64,000 bases of DNA from Cladophialophora immunda (taxonomy: Eukaryota > Ascomycota > Eurotiomycetes > Chaetothyriales > Herpotrichiellaceae). Positions 41,617 to 53,100 of the stretch are shown in pieces. The stretch is from positions 2,868,777 through 2,932,776 of the forward strand of contig NW_015622545.1 in assembly GCF_000835495.1 (NCBI RefSeq), written 5' to 3'. The position numbers and the translations under genes are program-made. Position 1 is the stretch's first letter. Every line of letters begins with the position of its first letter. Under the pieces are notes generated by a model. It was not told the DNA's origin. It searched no databases and was given only the letters and a program-made list of their open reading frames with translations.

Positions 41617-43655
41617 CTATGATTGCTCCACCTCAACCTCCTTTGTCTCCTTGGCCTGTCGCCCACCAATCTCCTTCTCGAGGTGAATCTCAACGTGGTT
41701 CGTGAAGTACTTGGAAGGATCATGAACAGCCACTGCGCAAAGCATGGCAATAACACCGAAAGGTATTGATGACAACCAAGTGATACGGAACCCGTAAGCA
41801 TATCCTAGCCGGGCTGCCTCGATGCACTTGGAGAAGACCGCTGCCGACACGCTGGGCACGGTTGCAGCCTGGTCGGGAACGCCAACCAGCGTCAACGAAA
41901 CTGCTTCAATCAAGTCTGGGAGAGTCTTGGTCGACACATTGGCCGCCAGAGCAACCTCCGAGATACGGTGGGGGACTTGCTTGGCCGAGATCTGATTGAA
42001 AATGGACGAGAAGATGACGGAACCAACTGCTCCTCCGAGTGACCGAAAGGTACCAATCAGTCCGATGGCGACTCCCAGGTCTCGCTGGGGAACGTGGAGC
42101 GAGGCTGTTGTGTAGCAGTTGAGGGTGATCCACCCGAATGGAAGCATGGCAAGGAACTGCACGGCCATGACCCAGTTGATGTTGTGGGGAGTGATGAGTG
42201 CTGCCAGTCCAAAAAAGAGGGTTTGCATGAAGACGGAAAAGGTGAGCTGGATGTGGACGTGCTTGATATAGTGAACGAGGCCAGGAATGATAACACCTCC
42301 GACAAGCTGACCGGCGCTAATGGATTGTTAAAATCGACACTCACATCTTGACAGAGGGCAGACTTACCCAGAAGGGATGGAGTATACACCAATCTTGATC
42401 GGGTCGGCGGTGTACAGGTAGAGGATTGTTTGCGCGTTGAGCGCAGAGGCCGCAAAGAACACCATGCCCGCCACGAAGACAAGCATGAGCAGTGACGAGA
42501 ATGACCGGAAACTCTTGAATAAATACCACGGGAACAAAGGATCTTTGGCCAGGGTGAAGTCGTACACGAAAGATCCCAGGAAGACAAACAGACCGAGGAT
42601 CAATGGAGCCAAGGTTCCCGCAGCTGACCAGGGATAGGTGCTTCCACCGGAGTTCAAGCCATACAGGAAGACAGCAAGGCCAGAGACAAAGAGGGCGGTG
42701 CCGATGAAGTCGAGTTGCTTGAATTCCTGCCATTTGGTCAAGCCATCAGGGCGCGGATGGCTGGGCGGGAAGTACACGAGGAATGTGCCGACAAGCGAGA
42801 AACCACCGTATCCCATCGCGATATAATACATGACCCGCCAACTGGCGTGGGAGAGAAGGGCGTTGGCCAGAAGTGTCCCAGCAACCGCCCAACTTGCAAG
42901 GTTGAGTTCTGTCCAGGCGAGGCCAACACCACGGTATTTGTTGGGCAAAATTTCAGAGATGCCTATTCGAACAGATGAGAGACTGGACTTCGTAGCGGAC
43001 TGGGGACCGAGGGAAGCTCACCAGCATAGGCGACCGAGACTGTTCCGATGGAACCACCGAGGATCACTTCGCCGGCGATGAGTTGATTCATTGTCTGTGC
43101 GCTGCATGCGACTGCGCCACCAATCTATATCAAACTCAACAATCAGCGCTGTCTTCGATAGAAAGACTGCAACCCAAAGTGGCTGAGCCCACGAGCAGCA
43201 ACATGTAGGGCAAGATCTCTCGACATCGTTCGACATCGGGCTTTTGTAGCGAGGTATGGACTTACGACTGTGAGAAGCTGACCGACAAGGATGACATATC
43301 GACGACCGAAGATATCTGACAGTCTTCCTGCAATGGAAAAACCGACAGCCGCGGCGGCACCCCAGCCAGAAGGGATCCAAAAGTCGATGGTTTCACCACC
43401 CAGCTTCTGACTCAATTGTACCAATATGGGGGTGGCGAGGATGAAGCCGAAGATGATGGGTCCCGTGAAAGAGGTGCCCAAGAAAAGAGCTGAAAGAATG
43501 ACAGAGAGACTGAGCCTCTCAGCGTGCTCGGGATTGTCCTCAAGCGCAGCTTTATGAGGATCTTCATATCCCTTTGTTGGGAGATCGTGGCCTTCACTGT
43601 GGGCAACCTCGATCTCAGCCTCCATGGTTGCCTTGTGCTCGGCGGTTTCCTGCAT
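41617..43655 (-). CDS. MFS transporter, 14-TM TRI12/siderophore-like
   Basis: Four exons: 43266-43655, 43022-43124, 42368-42962 and 41617-42316. Introns are 141, 59 and 51 nt, and the product is 595 aa. I chose the ATG at 43655 (MQETAEHKATM), because the codon opening the longer frame is GTG. About 14 TM helices are visible, starting with VILSALFLGTSFTGPIIFGFILA. The loop 2-3 motif GRLSDIFGRRYV is the MFS signature (GxLxDxxGRR), and exon 2/3 reads IAGEVILGGSIGTVSVAYAGISEI and ILPNKYRGVGLAWTEL as in the TRI12/SIT branch. These are proton-driven exporters of toxins and drugs or importers of ferric siderophores. The sequence alone does not decide which. Its divergent neighbour is a P450, and they share an upstream region of about 730 bp, which favours an efflux role. 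The tail is Lys/Glu-rich. Confidence 0.9.
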
Positions 43656-44384
43656 TGTGGGCACGTTACTGATGGGCACAACCTGGAGCAGTGGTAGGGG
43701 AAAGTGGATGAAAAACGAATCTGGGGACGGTGGGTGAGACGAGCCATGACTTTTTGTATCTGGTCCCAGCAGCTGCTAAAGTTCCCCAAAGTGGCTCTGA
43801 TCAACCCCATGGCCCCTGTTCTCCCATCTTCACCATGTGGAGGACGCCTTCAAACGCTGCTCTACGCCCGTTCGGGCTTCGAGGCTGGGATCTAGATGGT
43901 CCATGAATCCGGTTGCTCTGACTCCTGTGGAGCTGGGAGGAAAGTACCAATGACTCTCCCCCTTTTCAATCTGAAGCAGGCGGGCCAAAGGCTTAGGCGT
44001 TGCTTGAGCTAACCCACTGTCTTGGAGCCCGGACTGCCAGGCTATTCCCCATGGTTTTGTGACCATGCCGGAAGTCTAAGACCCCACAAACGACGGTCAA
44101 ACTCCGCGCATGGCTCCCTCGACATCGACAAGGGACCTCGCTACAAGTCGTGGGGCTGGGACATTGTTTGCGGGGAAATCCCACTTCCATCCTCCATCCA
44201 TCTGACATGTCGTGGCACTGCCGAAACCTGCCGATGACGGGTTCCGCAGTGTATAATTGGGAGAAGATGACTTATGTCAGTTATGGACAACACCCTCCGA
44301 CGAGCAGCTTTCCAAAGGTTCCGTTAAATAGGTAACGCCCTGTGCGGTTGCTGAATCACGAGTCCTCCCAGCAGAACCGTGGAA
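43656..44384. promoter_or_regulatory. Shared divergent upstream region of MFS transporter and P450
   Basis: 729 bp between the two start codons, so promoters for both genes must lie here. At 43866-43877 there is a perfect inverted repeat, GCCCG-TT-CGGGC, of the general kind bound by dimeric Zn2Cys6 regulators. Whether it is bound is unknown. No TATA box can be assigned with confidence. Confidence 0.45.
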
Positions 44385-45984
44385 ATGGCTGACACATCTC
44401 CTGTTGTACGTCCTATCCTCATATGGGGTCCCATCCTTCTTCTTGTGGCGTACTATCCCGCCCTTTTGATATATCGGCTGTTCTTCTCGCCTATGAGCAA
44501 GATCCCGGGCCCATGGATAACAAGAATATCCGACATCCCCGAGGCAACCGCTTTGAAGGACAAAAGACGTGCCGAATGGGCAAGTGAACTCTTTGCCCAG
44601 TATCCAGATTCCGTTGCAGTCAGGACACGTCCAAATGCAGTTTCATTCAACCACCCAGATGCGGTTAAGGCCATCTATGGTGTGTGAATTTATTGCTGCC
44701 AATCATCTGAGCATCGAGCTGACGAAGATCCTAGGCCATGGAAAGGGAGCAGAGGAGTTTGGCAAGTCAAGTTGGTACGACGCCTTCTCGACAACGGGAG
44801 AATCCCTGTTCTCAACGCGGTCCAAAAAGAACCACGCACGGAAGCGGCGTATGGTATCCCACGGCTTCAGCATGCAGTCTCTGTATCTTTTCGAGCCCTA
44901 TGTCGATGCCGTGATGCAAATCTTCCTGCAGAAAATGGACGAGTTTGCCAGAACTCAGCAACCCTTTGACATTTACTTCTGGTTCGAGCTGTTTACTATG
45001 GACCTGATGGGCGAACTTTCCTTTGGCCATAACTTCGGCGCCATCCAGGGTGGGCAGCCCGTCAAATATTCCAAGCTGGTGGAACTTTCGCAGCGCTTTG
45101 CCAATCTGAGCGGCATGCTACCTTTCGGCAAGTACAATGTGAAAATTTTGAGCATGGTGCCGTCGCCTTACATTCAGGGCCTGTACAAAGCGCGACTTGA
45201 ATACTTGGAGTACGCCAGACAGGCACTGGAGAAACGATTTCAGGATAACCGTAACCAGGTGCCACTTGGTGGCAAACCGAGGCAAGACATCATGCAGCGC
45301 TTCATCGAGGCACAGGACCCGGAAACAGGGGGGCGGATGGACTTTCCAGAGCTCAGGGCCGAGGCGTCCTCGCTGATGGTGGCTGGAGCAAGCACCGGCA
45401 GCGTCACCATGAATTGGATGACTTACTATCTCAGCAAGAATCCCTCTGTGAAGGACCGCATCATTCAACAACTCGAGGAGATGTTCCCTGACAACCTAGA
45501 CGCCTCGACGCCTCTCCCGTTCTCGATGTTGAACAAGTTGAGCCTCCTCGAGGCCACCGAGATCGAATGCCTGCGGATGCACCCACCCATCGGCTACGCG
45601 ATGCCACGAATGAGTCCGCCCCAGGGCGCCGTCATCTGTGGCGTTTACGTCCCGGGCAACGTCGACGTCGGCGTGCCCGCCGCCACCATCGGACGCAACC
45701 CGATCGTCTACCGCGATCCGAATACTTGGAACCCGGACCGCTGGCTGGACGAGAAGGCTGACCTGGCGACGATGAAGACCTGTTTCCTGGGCTTCGGCTT
45801 CGGGAGCAGACAATGCATCGGGAGAAACGTGGCCAATCAGTTCATCATCAAGATGATCGCGACCTTGCTGTTGAGATATGACATTGAGCTTGAAGATCCG
45901 AACTTGGTTCTGGGCACGAAAGAGTTCACGATCCTCAAGCCGGATCGGAATTACAATGTCATCCTGCGGCCGAGGAAGCCCTGA
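44385..45984 (+). CDS. Cytochrome P450 monooxygenase, pisatin demethylase/benzoate hydroxylase-like
   Basis: Two exons: 44385-44679 and 44735-45984, with a 55-nt intron (GTGTGT donor, gctgac branch, CCTAG acceptor), 514 aa. The start is MADTSPVVRP; the open frame begins six bases earlier with GTG. An N-terminal TM anchor (LIWGPILLLVAYYPALLIY) is followed by the hinge KIPGPWITRISDIP. P450 motifs are the I-helix AGASTGSVTMNW, ExxR (ECLRMHPP), PxRW (NPDRWLDE) and the heme loop FGFGSRQCIGRNVA. The overall pattern resembles fungal P450s of the pisatin demethylase/benzoate-4-hydroxylase type. The gene stands head to head with the MFS exporter, so the two may form a small detoxification or secondary-metabolite unit; that is inference from position. 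Confidence 0.92.
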
Positions 45985-47376
45985 GCTCGTTGTAGTTGCA
46001 GAGTCATATATATGAGTCTTGGACTTGGGGTTATGATCACCAGTGACATGATAGCGGTCATCACTGACAGGGAACAACGCCGCAAGGGGGAACAGCACGC
46101 TTGCTCCTTCCTCCCCGGCTTACAACCCGGATATTCAACGACATTATAGTGAGCCATTAGGCCGATGTAGCACAAAGCGCAGAGTACGCATGAATACATT
46201 TATAAATATTACAGACATTTCCCACGGAGGACCGAGAAACGAGTTGCTTTTGATGTTTGTTTCCTCCCTCCACTACTCCACCAGGTGGAGCGCCTCCGAT
46301 TACCGATTGCCGACGTGTACCTCGTCCAAGCAGGTCTAGAGGGGTGGTGGGTGGCCAGAAGAGAAATTGGTGGAGGGTGGCCCCCAGTCTAACTAAATAG
46401 CTGGCCTTGAAAGGGGTTACTTAGGCATGGTCACTTACAAGCCACCACTTAAGTTGGTCTCCTAGCACTAGGATAGGACCGGCGCACCTGCGACCGAGGA
46501 CCATGCTACGAGTAGCGCCGAGGTACTCGTAAGTATCTATCCAACACCACCTATAGTAGTAGATACCTACATAGGTACGCGACGCGTGGTAGCAACTAGC
46601 GAGCCGAGGAGTTGGTGATAATGACTGGGAGTGGGCGGTTTGTCCAGGGCGCCAGACGGGCCGGTGGAGCGGGCCGGGCAAAACAAACCAGGTGCCAGCC
46701 AGCCCTAAACTCAATGGACCCCGGAGATATAATATAGACACAATCACTCTGTACTCGGTATGGAGTGCACGGTAGACGGTAGACGGCACGGAAGATTCCA
46801 TGCCATGTGGCATGTCCAACGCTCGGTTACTATACTCCGTACCTCGTGGTCCTTACCCAGTTTAACTACCTACCTACCTACATGGACCCCGGACCGAGTA
46901 GACACGCACTATAACACCATCGGACGGGGGTGTCGGCACACAACACATCTAGAGGACCTCGTAACCCCCGTACTTACTTCGTAGCACGTCCGTCGTCCTC
47001 GGTATGATGAAGAGGAAGGAAAGATGCGTCCAAAGTGATTAGTATCCTCGTGCAATTTTAATCCGAGGGGATCTATCTAGAGAGTATGTCCGTCCAGCCC
47101 ACCCAGTCCAACAAGTGTCCAACCGAGGTCCCGTCATCCCAAAGGACATCAAGCAGCAGCCATTCATTGCTCCCACAATCGTAAGGGCGGCTTGTTGCTG
47201 ATGGCCCAAATAGCCCGGATGCCCCTATGCCCTTATTGCTTGATTCCCGTATCTATCCAAAGCAAACTCCATCCCAATCCATGTCATTCAGTCAGTCAGT
47301 TGGTCGCTTTTACATCCCGTCGCAGTTGATCTTGTTGATCTTGTTGATCATTCCGATTCGTTCCTGAAAGTGCCAC
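45985..47376. other. Gene-free region with TACCTA/TACTCCGTA-type repeats
   Basis: 1.4 kb between convergent P450 and four-TM-protein genes. From about 46500 to 47000 the DNA is rich in TACCTA, CTACCTAC and TACTC/CGGTA words, and has two 6-2-6 inverted repeats (46564-46577 and 46800-46813). A tandem GGTAGAC pair lies near 46770. It may be a degraded repeat or simply biased sequence. No ORF is credible. A 9-bp tandem TTGTTGATC repeat (47326-47349) lies just before the next gene. Confidence 0.5.
46800..46813. repeat. Inverted repeat ATGCCA-TG-TGGCAT
   Basis: Two perfect 6-bp arms with a 2-nt spacer inside the biased gene-free region. It resembles the spacing of a second inverted repeat, TACCTA-CA-TAGGTA (46564-46577). 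Function unknown. Confidence 0.6.
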
Positions 47377-49472
47377 TCACAACCCCTTGAACCGCTCCCA
47401 TCCCGCTGCCCCGTTCCTCGTCGGACTCGCTCGGCCCTCTTCAGCTACTTTGCCGCTGACGTCTCTTCGCCTGCCCATGCCCTTACCAAACTCTGCTCCG
47501 AGACCTGCATACCCACTGTTCATGTCGTACCCAGTCGAGTTCGAGGTTTGTCTGGCTCCGTTCCATTGTGAGGGAGAAGCAGTCTGCACCTTAGTGATGT
47601 TGGCGCTCAATCTTCCGATGTCTTCATCGTCAGACGTGGAGTAGACCTCGAAGTTGGCAGAATAGTCGCTTTCTGTCTGCATCGTCCGAGTTCGTTCGTA
47701 CATGTCCTGAACCTCCGTGATGCTGGCTCGAATGTCTACCTTTTCGTCACCATCATCGCGAGATGGGGATACAGTGCCAACAGACTGTCGCAGATTGCCG
47801 TAGAAGCGTGACTTGCCACCGCTACCGACGAAGCTGGACGGTCTGCTGTTGGTGGGGGTGCCTCTGAGAGGTGACTGGGCGTTGCCGTCTGCGTTTTGGA
47901 GGGCGGCTCGGGTACCGTCAATCTGAATGCGGGAATCCCTGACCGGTGTGACAAATGCATTTTCATCATTGAAAGATGAGCGCTTAGGTGTAGGAGGATT
48001 CATGCCTAGAGGCTCACGGCTTCTTTTCTTCGCCGGAGAGTCGGGAGATGGCAAAGGAAGCGATTGATGCAAATTGGACTTGCTCGCGTTGTGCGAGGGG
48101 ATGTGAGTCTGGCTATTGTTTGCAGATATTGGCAAATGAACCTGGCTGTTGCGTGCTGGAGAGCCGTGGTACCAGTTCTCCCGTTCACGGTGAATCTTGT
48201 TGGAAGTAATGTCCACAGCGGAAATGGCAGACACAGGGGATATAGGTCGGACTTCCTGGTCCAGTTCTGCAGAAGCCTCCTCGCTCATCGGGCTGGGTAC
48301 GCCTTCGTAGTCGAGATACGACAGCCACGAAGATGGACGAGATGGTTTCTCCTTCAATATGGATGAGCGTTCAGGGCGGAAATCAAGTCCACTGCCAGCC
48401 GATCGAGAATTTGGAGAGGGATTGACTGCTGATCCGGGTCGTTCGGGAGATGAATTTCGTGACCATCGCCAAGGGTCCTTTTCGTTTTCGTCCAATTCTT
48501 TGCGGAACTCTACCCTGGAGTTGCGAGCGCTGTCCCCCCCATAAAGGGTGACGCTGTCAGCGGAATCGGTCCGGGTGTGGATAAAAGGGACTCTCTTGAA
48601 GCCTGAAACCTGCGACTCCCTCTTGGCGGCCAGCGCTGACGATCTCATGTTCCTCTCTGTGATTTCCGATTTGTTCCGTTTGTGCCTGGATGTGAGGTTC
48701 TCTTCCAGAGGATTCATGTCTGGCGGCAGCCTGGAGATCTGTCGGAACTTCACGCCCAAGTAGATGTCCAGGAGGAGAGACACCAGCATCAGACCGCCCT
48801 CGACACACGAGAGCAAGAAGAAAGCGTTGATGATCTTGTATGACAGATCCGAATCACTGAACAACGTGCTCCACCCATATTCGTTTTTTGTGTAGTCTGC
48901 ATGTGCCACCCATGCGCAGAAGACCCAGAATGGAATCAAGCCCGTGTCCAACATGGCCGCAAAGATCATGTAGCTTGCTGTGGAAGCAGGAGTGCGGCTT
49001 GTAGGTGCCCGGGCAAGGTGGAAGACCGCATAGAGGGTGTGAAGAATAGCAACCGCCGGAGCACAGCGAATGATCCAACCCACCGTCGCGGAGGTTTTGT
49101 TGATGGCAATGACGCAGAAGAGGCTGCCCAGAGCTCCGACCAAGGCACAAACTCTCAAGAAGAGTTGGAAATATCGGACCCGGACAATCTTTTTGCGAGT
49201 ATTGGGAGGCATCGGTTTGGCGTTGAGGTTGCCGTAAGGAACGACTATGTACTGCGAACAGGTTAGTCAAGGAGCTTCATCTCTGCCTCAGAGAAACGTA
49301 CGGAATCAGGATGCTTGTTGAAATCAACGAGTGGTCCATCTTGCTTGGGTTTCGGAGGTTTGGGAGTCCAAGAAGCATGGGTTGCAGCCTTGGGATTGAA
49401 AGCACGATCAGTTGGGCTCCCAAAGGTGTATGTCGAGGGTCGGTCGTAAATGAATGGAGGTTCGACACCCAT
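47377..49472 (-). CDS. Four-TM membrane protein with long disordered C-terminal tail
   Basis: Two exons: 49302-49472 and 47377-49251, with a 50-nt intron (GTACGT donor, gactaac branch, CAG acceptor), 681 aa. The start is MGVEPPFIYDRPS. The first 70 residues are Pro/Lys-rich. Four TM helices follow between about residues 83 and 225 (YFQLFLRVCALVGALGSLF; IIRCAPAVAILHTLYAVF; SYMIFAAMLDTGLIPFWVF; KIINAFFLLSCVEGGLMLV). The remaining 450 residues are Ser/Arg/Pro/Asn-rich and disordered, with many S/T-P or RxxS sites. The four-helix bundle recalls MARVEL-type proteins. That is a topology-level resemblance, not an assignment. A cortical or plasma-membrane location with a phospho-regulated tail is plausible. 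Confidence 0.8.
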
Positions 49473-50196
49473 GCTTTGCTGGAATGCTGTTGCTAACGAT
49501 GGGACGGAGCTGCAAAGAGTGGAATGCTCGTGCGGACAAGGGAAATAAGAAAAGTCACGGTCGTTTGAGGGGCTGGTACTGGTGGTTGGAGGTGATCCAT
49601 CCAACCTTCTATTTACCGTCCGGGAGTTGCCCAGCAACGTCTCCGCCCCCATGCGCAGCCCCCGAGCCCCGCCCAGCCTTGCCAAGCCACCACGAGGCTG
49701 GACGAGGCTGGGGTTTTCAAAACAGGCTGTCTGGTCTGGCTGCCTATGTATGGAATCATCTCTGGGGCGGCCATCCTCACAGACAAGAGCTACGGTGCAT
49801 TGGCGAAGACGCAGTTCCACATCTCATCGACGGGATGCGAAAAACATGCCGTCGAGATAATCCAGGTCTTGCGTTTTTGAATCCTGGGCACCTGCCATCG
49901 CATTTCGACGACAGCACGGAATGTCTTCAACGTGTGCAAATGCATCACCGACTGCGACAAGAGGACCTTTGTAGGCCGCCTTTGTTGGCCGGATGTCTCT
50001 GGCGAGCACACCTCTCCATCCCCTCTCTTGTCAAACGTGTCATCAATGGGACAATGGCGGACGTCCAGTCCACTCAAAAGAGCACATTGAGGGAAACGCG
50101 CACGTGGAAACCAAGGATTACTCTAACAAATTGATTGTGTATCGTTCTACTCTAACAAGAAGGAAAGACACAACACCAGCACACAGCGAACGCCAC
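49473..50196. other. Intergenic
   Basis: About 720 bp upstream of the four-TM gene and downstream of the Mms22 gene (both minus strand). Background ORFs only. It probably contains one promoter and one 3' UTR. Confidence 0.45.
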
Positions 50197-53100
50197 TCAC
50201 AACTCCTCTTCCATGACCCCCAAGCGAGTCAACGCCCTCTCCAGGCCGCCCAACACCACACGGACTTCATTCATCATGAAGTCGTCTTGGACCGCTTCTC
50301 GCGGCTCCTTCGTCTCTTGCCCCATTCCGGGGCGGACCAACACCCAGACGGGCCCCCAGGTCGAAAGTTGGCTTAAACGCCACTCCTCACGGCCCGACCA
50401 CTCGAGGTCGTCGGCAGCAAAATCCTTGAGAGCATTGATATGCTCTGGGAGCACCAGTTCTGGCAGCTCGAACCCGAAGTCCTCCGCCCCCCTATCGACA
50501 CTACGTCGGTATTTTGCCCAGACCTCTGGGTCCGAAGGCCGGGCGCCGTCCTCGAGACCCGCAGCAGAGCAGATCCATTCGTAAGCGTAATATGCATACG
50601 TTTGCACGTATGGCTGTAAGGCGAGGATGGCGCCGGAGGAGGGAAAGAGTCGATGAAGGTGGGCCCAGCGGCCACAACCGAGCCAACAGAGACCGCCGAG
50701 AAGGATGATTGTCTCGATCTCCCAGCCGTACTCGTACAGAGGCTCGCAGCCGTTGTACCGCATTGCGGCAACTGCTGCTCCCATCAGAGCCACAACGAAC
50801 TCTGCGAACGATTCCATGTGCGATTGGTCTTCGAGGTCAACACGAATTTCCAGTCCTATTAATATCTGTGCCGCTGCATTCAAGATCGGGACAGCGAATA
50901 GAGTCGTGGGCAGGTTGCTTTTGAGTGCTCGCTCAATGTACGCCGGGAAGACTGCTTTCATGAAGTCCAATTGTTCGGTAATATCGAGCAAGAAGCTGCC
51001 ATCGACCTCGACGTAGCTCGGATCGTTAGCGCCAAATATTGTGACCAGATGCTGGAAAAACTGCTGTTCCTTGTTGCTGACCCAGGCCATTTCGCAAGCT
51101 GTACGGAAAGCCTTGGTCATGTACTCAGTGTCATAACGATCAGGTCGTTTCTCGCCTGGGAGACGAATAAAGAGGCGCTCAAGATGGAAGACCTTGTCAT
51201 CATATCCCTTCTGTTCCAGATCAACGAACCACGGGTCGATTTCGAAGCCTGGGCCTTTGTACATGCCGAGTCGGAATATTACTTTCTGCATGAACATGGT
51301 CCATTCTGGTCTTGCTCTTCCGTCCAGTTGCTCCCATGTTTGCTTCATGGCTCTTGAGATCATGGTCATCAGGTGGTCCCATTGATATTTCGTGAGCTTT
51401 CCATTAGAGTTTGGATCGGCAACATTTTGGACGCTGTATGCATAGCGGATAATGTGATAGACGATTGAGAGGCGATGTTTGATGATATCAGACCGGTCGA
51501 GGAAGTACCTGGTCGCGCCGTTTGAAATGTTTCGACGCAGATCATCAAGACCGAAGGCATCTGGTATGCTTTCCATGAGCTGGTTCGTCAAACAGTGTTC
51601 GAACTTGATCATCGCTTGGGGCTTTAGAATTGACCACAACCAGGTATGGATGAAAGGATAGGGGTCAGCGAGAACGACGCTCCTATTTGTTGCGATCTTG
51701 CTCATCAGCAACACCTGACATTGCCTTCCGATTTCGGTATCGGCAATTTGTGGGAAGGACATCGAAGACCAAGCATTCAGAAAATGGTCCCATTGCGAAT
51801 GGCCACCTTCCACCATCAGCTTTCCGATTGCAAACCAAGTTTCGGTAAGGGACATCAATAAGATATCGTGGGGGGTATCCGTGCGGTTGAGCTGGTCCAC
51901 AAGTATACCACGAATGCCTCTTCTCAAGGAAAGTATTTCATCTTTGGCATTGCTGAGGCCTTTCTTGACAAATGATGTGAGGAGGTCGAAGATCCCGCTG
52001 ACCACAATATCCCCAAAGCCGCGATCATGGTAGCAGAAAACAGTCAGGAGGTCCACTTCTTGACGAGTGAGGAGACATGAAACCTGGTCTTTGTTGGTGC
52101 AGAGGTCAATTGTTGTTGCAGCTCGTTCTGCAATATGTAGGATGCGGTCAATTGTCGTGTTTCGATTGGCTAGGTGTATGCGTCTCTCGTTCTCGTACAT
52201 GCCATCGTCAACACTTGGGATCTGCGAAAGCTTACTGAACATAGACTTGAACATGGCCAGAAGCCACTCTCCGAGTTCAAGCAGGTCCGCACGAGCCAGT
52301 GGCTGGGAGAGGGTTGACTTAGCAATGTTTTCCCAACAACGTACAATCACCTGGCGAACTGCATCATGAGCTGTATTGAAGTCGATGTAGTCCCTGATTT
52401 GCGATACCTCTGGTTTGAAGCCGACGGGTGCATAGTGATACAAAGTCGTAAATAGAGTGTACCGGTTTGATACTGCAGCCAGATCAACGTCCGGAAGTGG
52501 GCAGTCTTCATTGACGAGCACTGCATTGTCATCAAGAGTGTCGCGGCCCTTGTTGGGCAACAAGATGAATAAAAGAGAGCGTTTACGGAGCGCCAGCTTC
52601 CGAATATGTTCTTCAATCTCGGAGTCTGATCGAGGTTGAGCGGCCAAGGTTATGGCTGTGAGCTTCAGAAAAATGTGGAAGTCTGTGTCAGTATCCTCCA
52701 TATTTAGAAGCTCAGCACGAACTAGACATTCGAGGAATGATGGCAACCCGTGCGTGTTCTTGGATGTAAAGAGTTCAAGCATGTTGTTTGTCTTGTCCGA
52801 GTAATACTTGAACATCTGTTTCAGCAGATTGTCGGCGATGTCAGTTTGGAGATTCCGTACGAGAACGAAGCACCATCGAAACATAACGAGACCGAAATGC
52901 TCCAGCTTCCTCAACCGTGGTGTCTTGAATCCAGACCGCGTGTTGTAACTCGCCTTCTTCTCGGCAAAAAATTTGAGGAATTCAGACACCTGGCTCGGAA
53001 GAAGACGAAGCAGGGAGCAACCAAGAGAGCTCGTGAAGTTGGAGTCGGTATGTGTCATGAGCCCATCTGGTCCCGCGACGGAAAGAATGCAGACAAGTAT

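Noticed and set aside
46421..46819. 132-codon minus-strand ORF in the TACCTA-rich island
   Set aside because: Composition follows the biased DNA; no domain or neighbouring exon; treated as non-coding.
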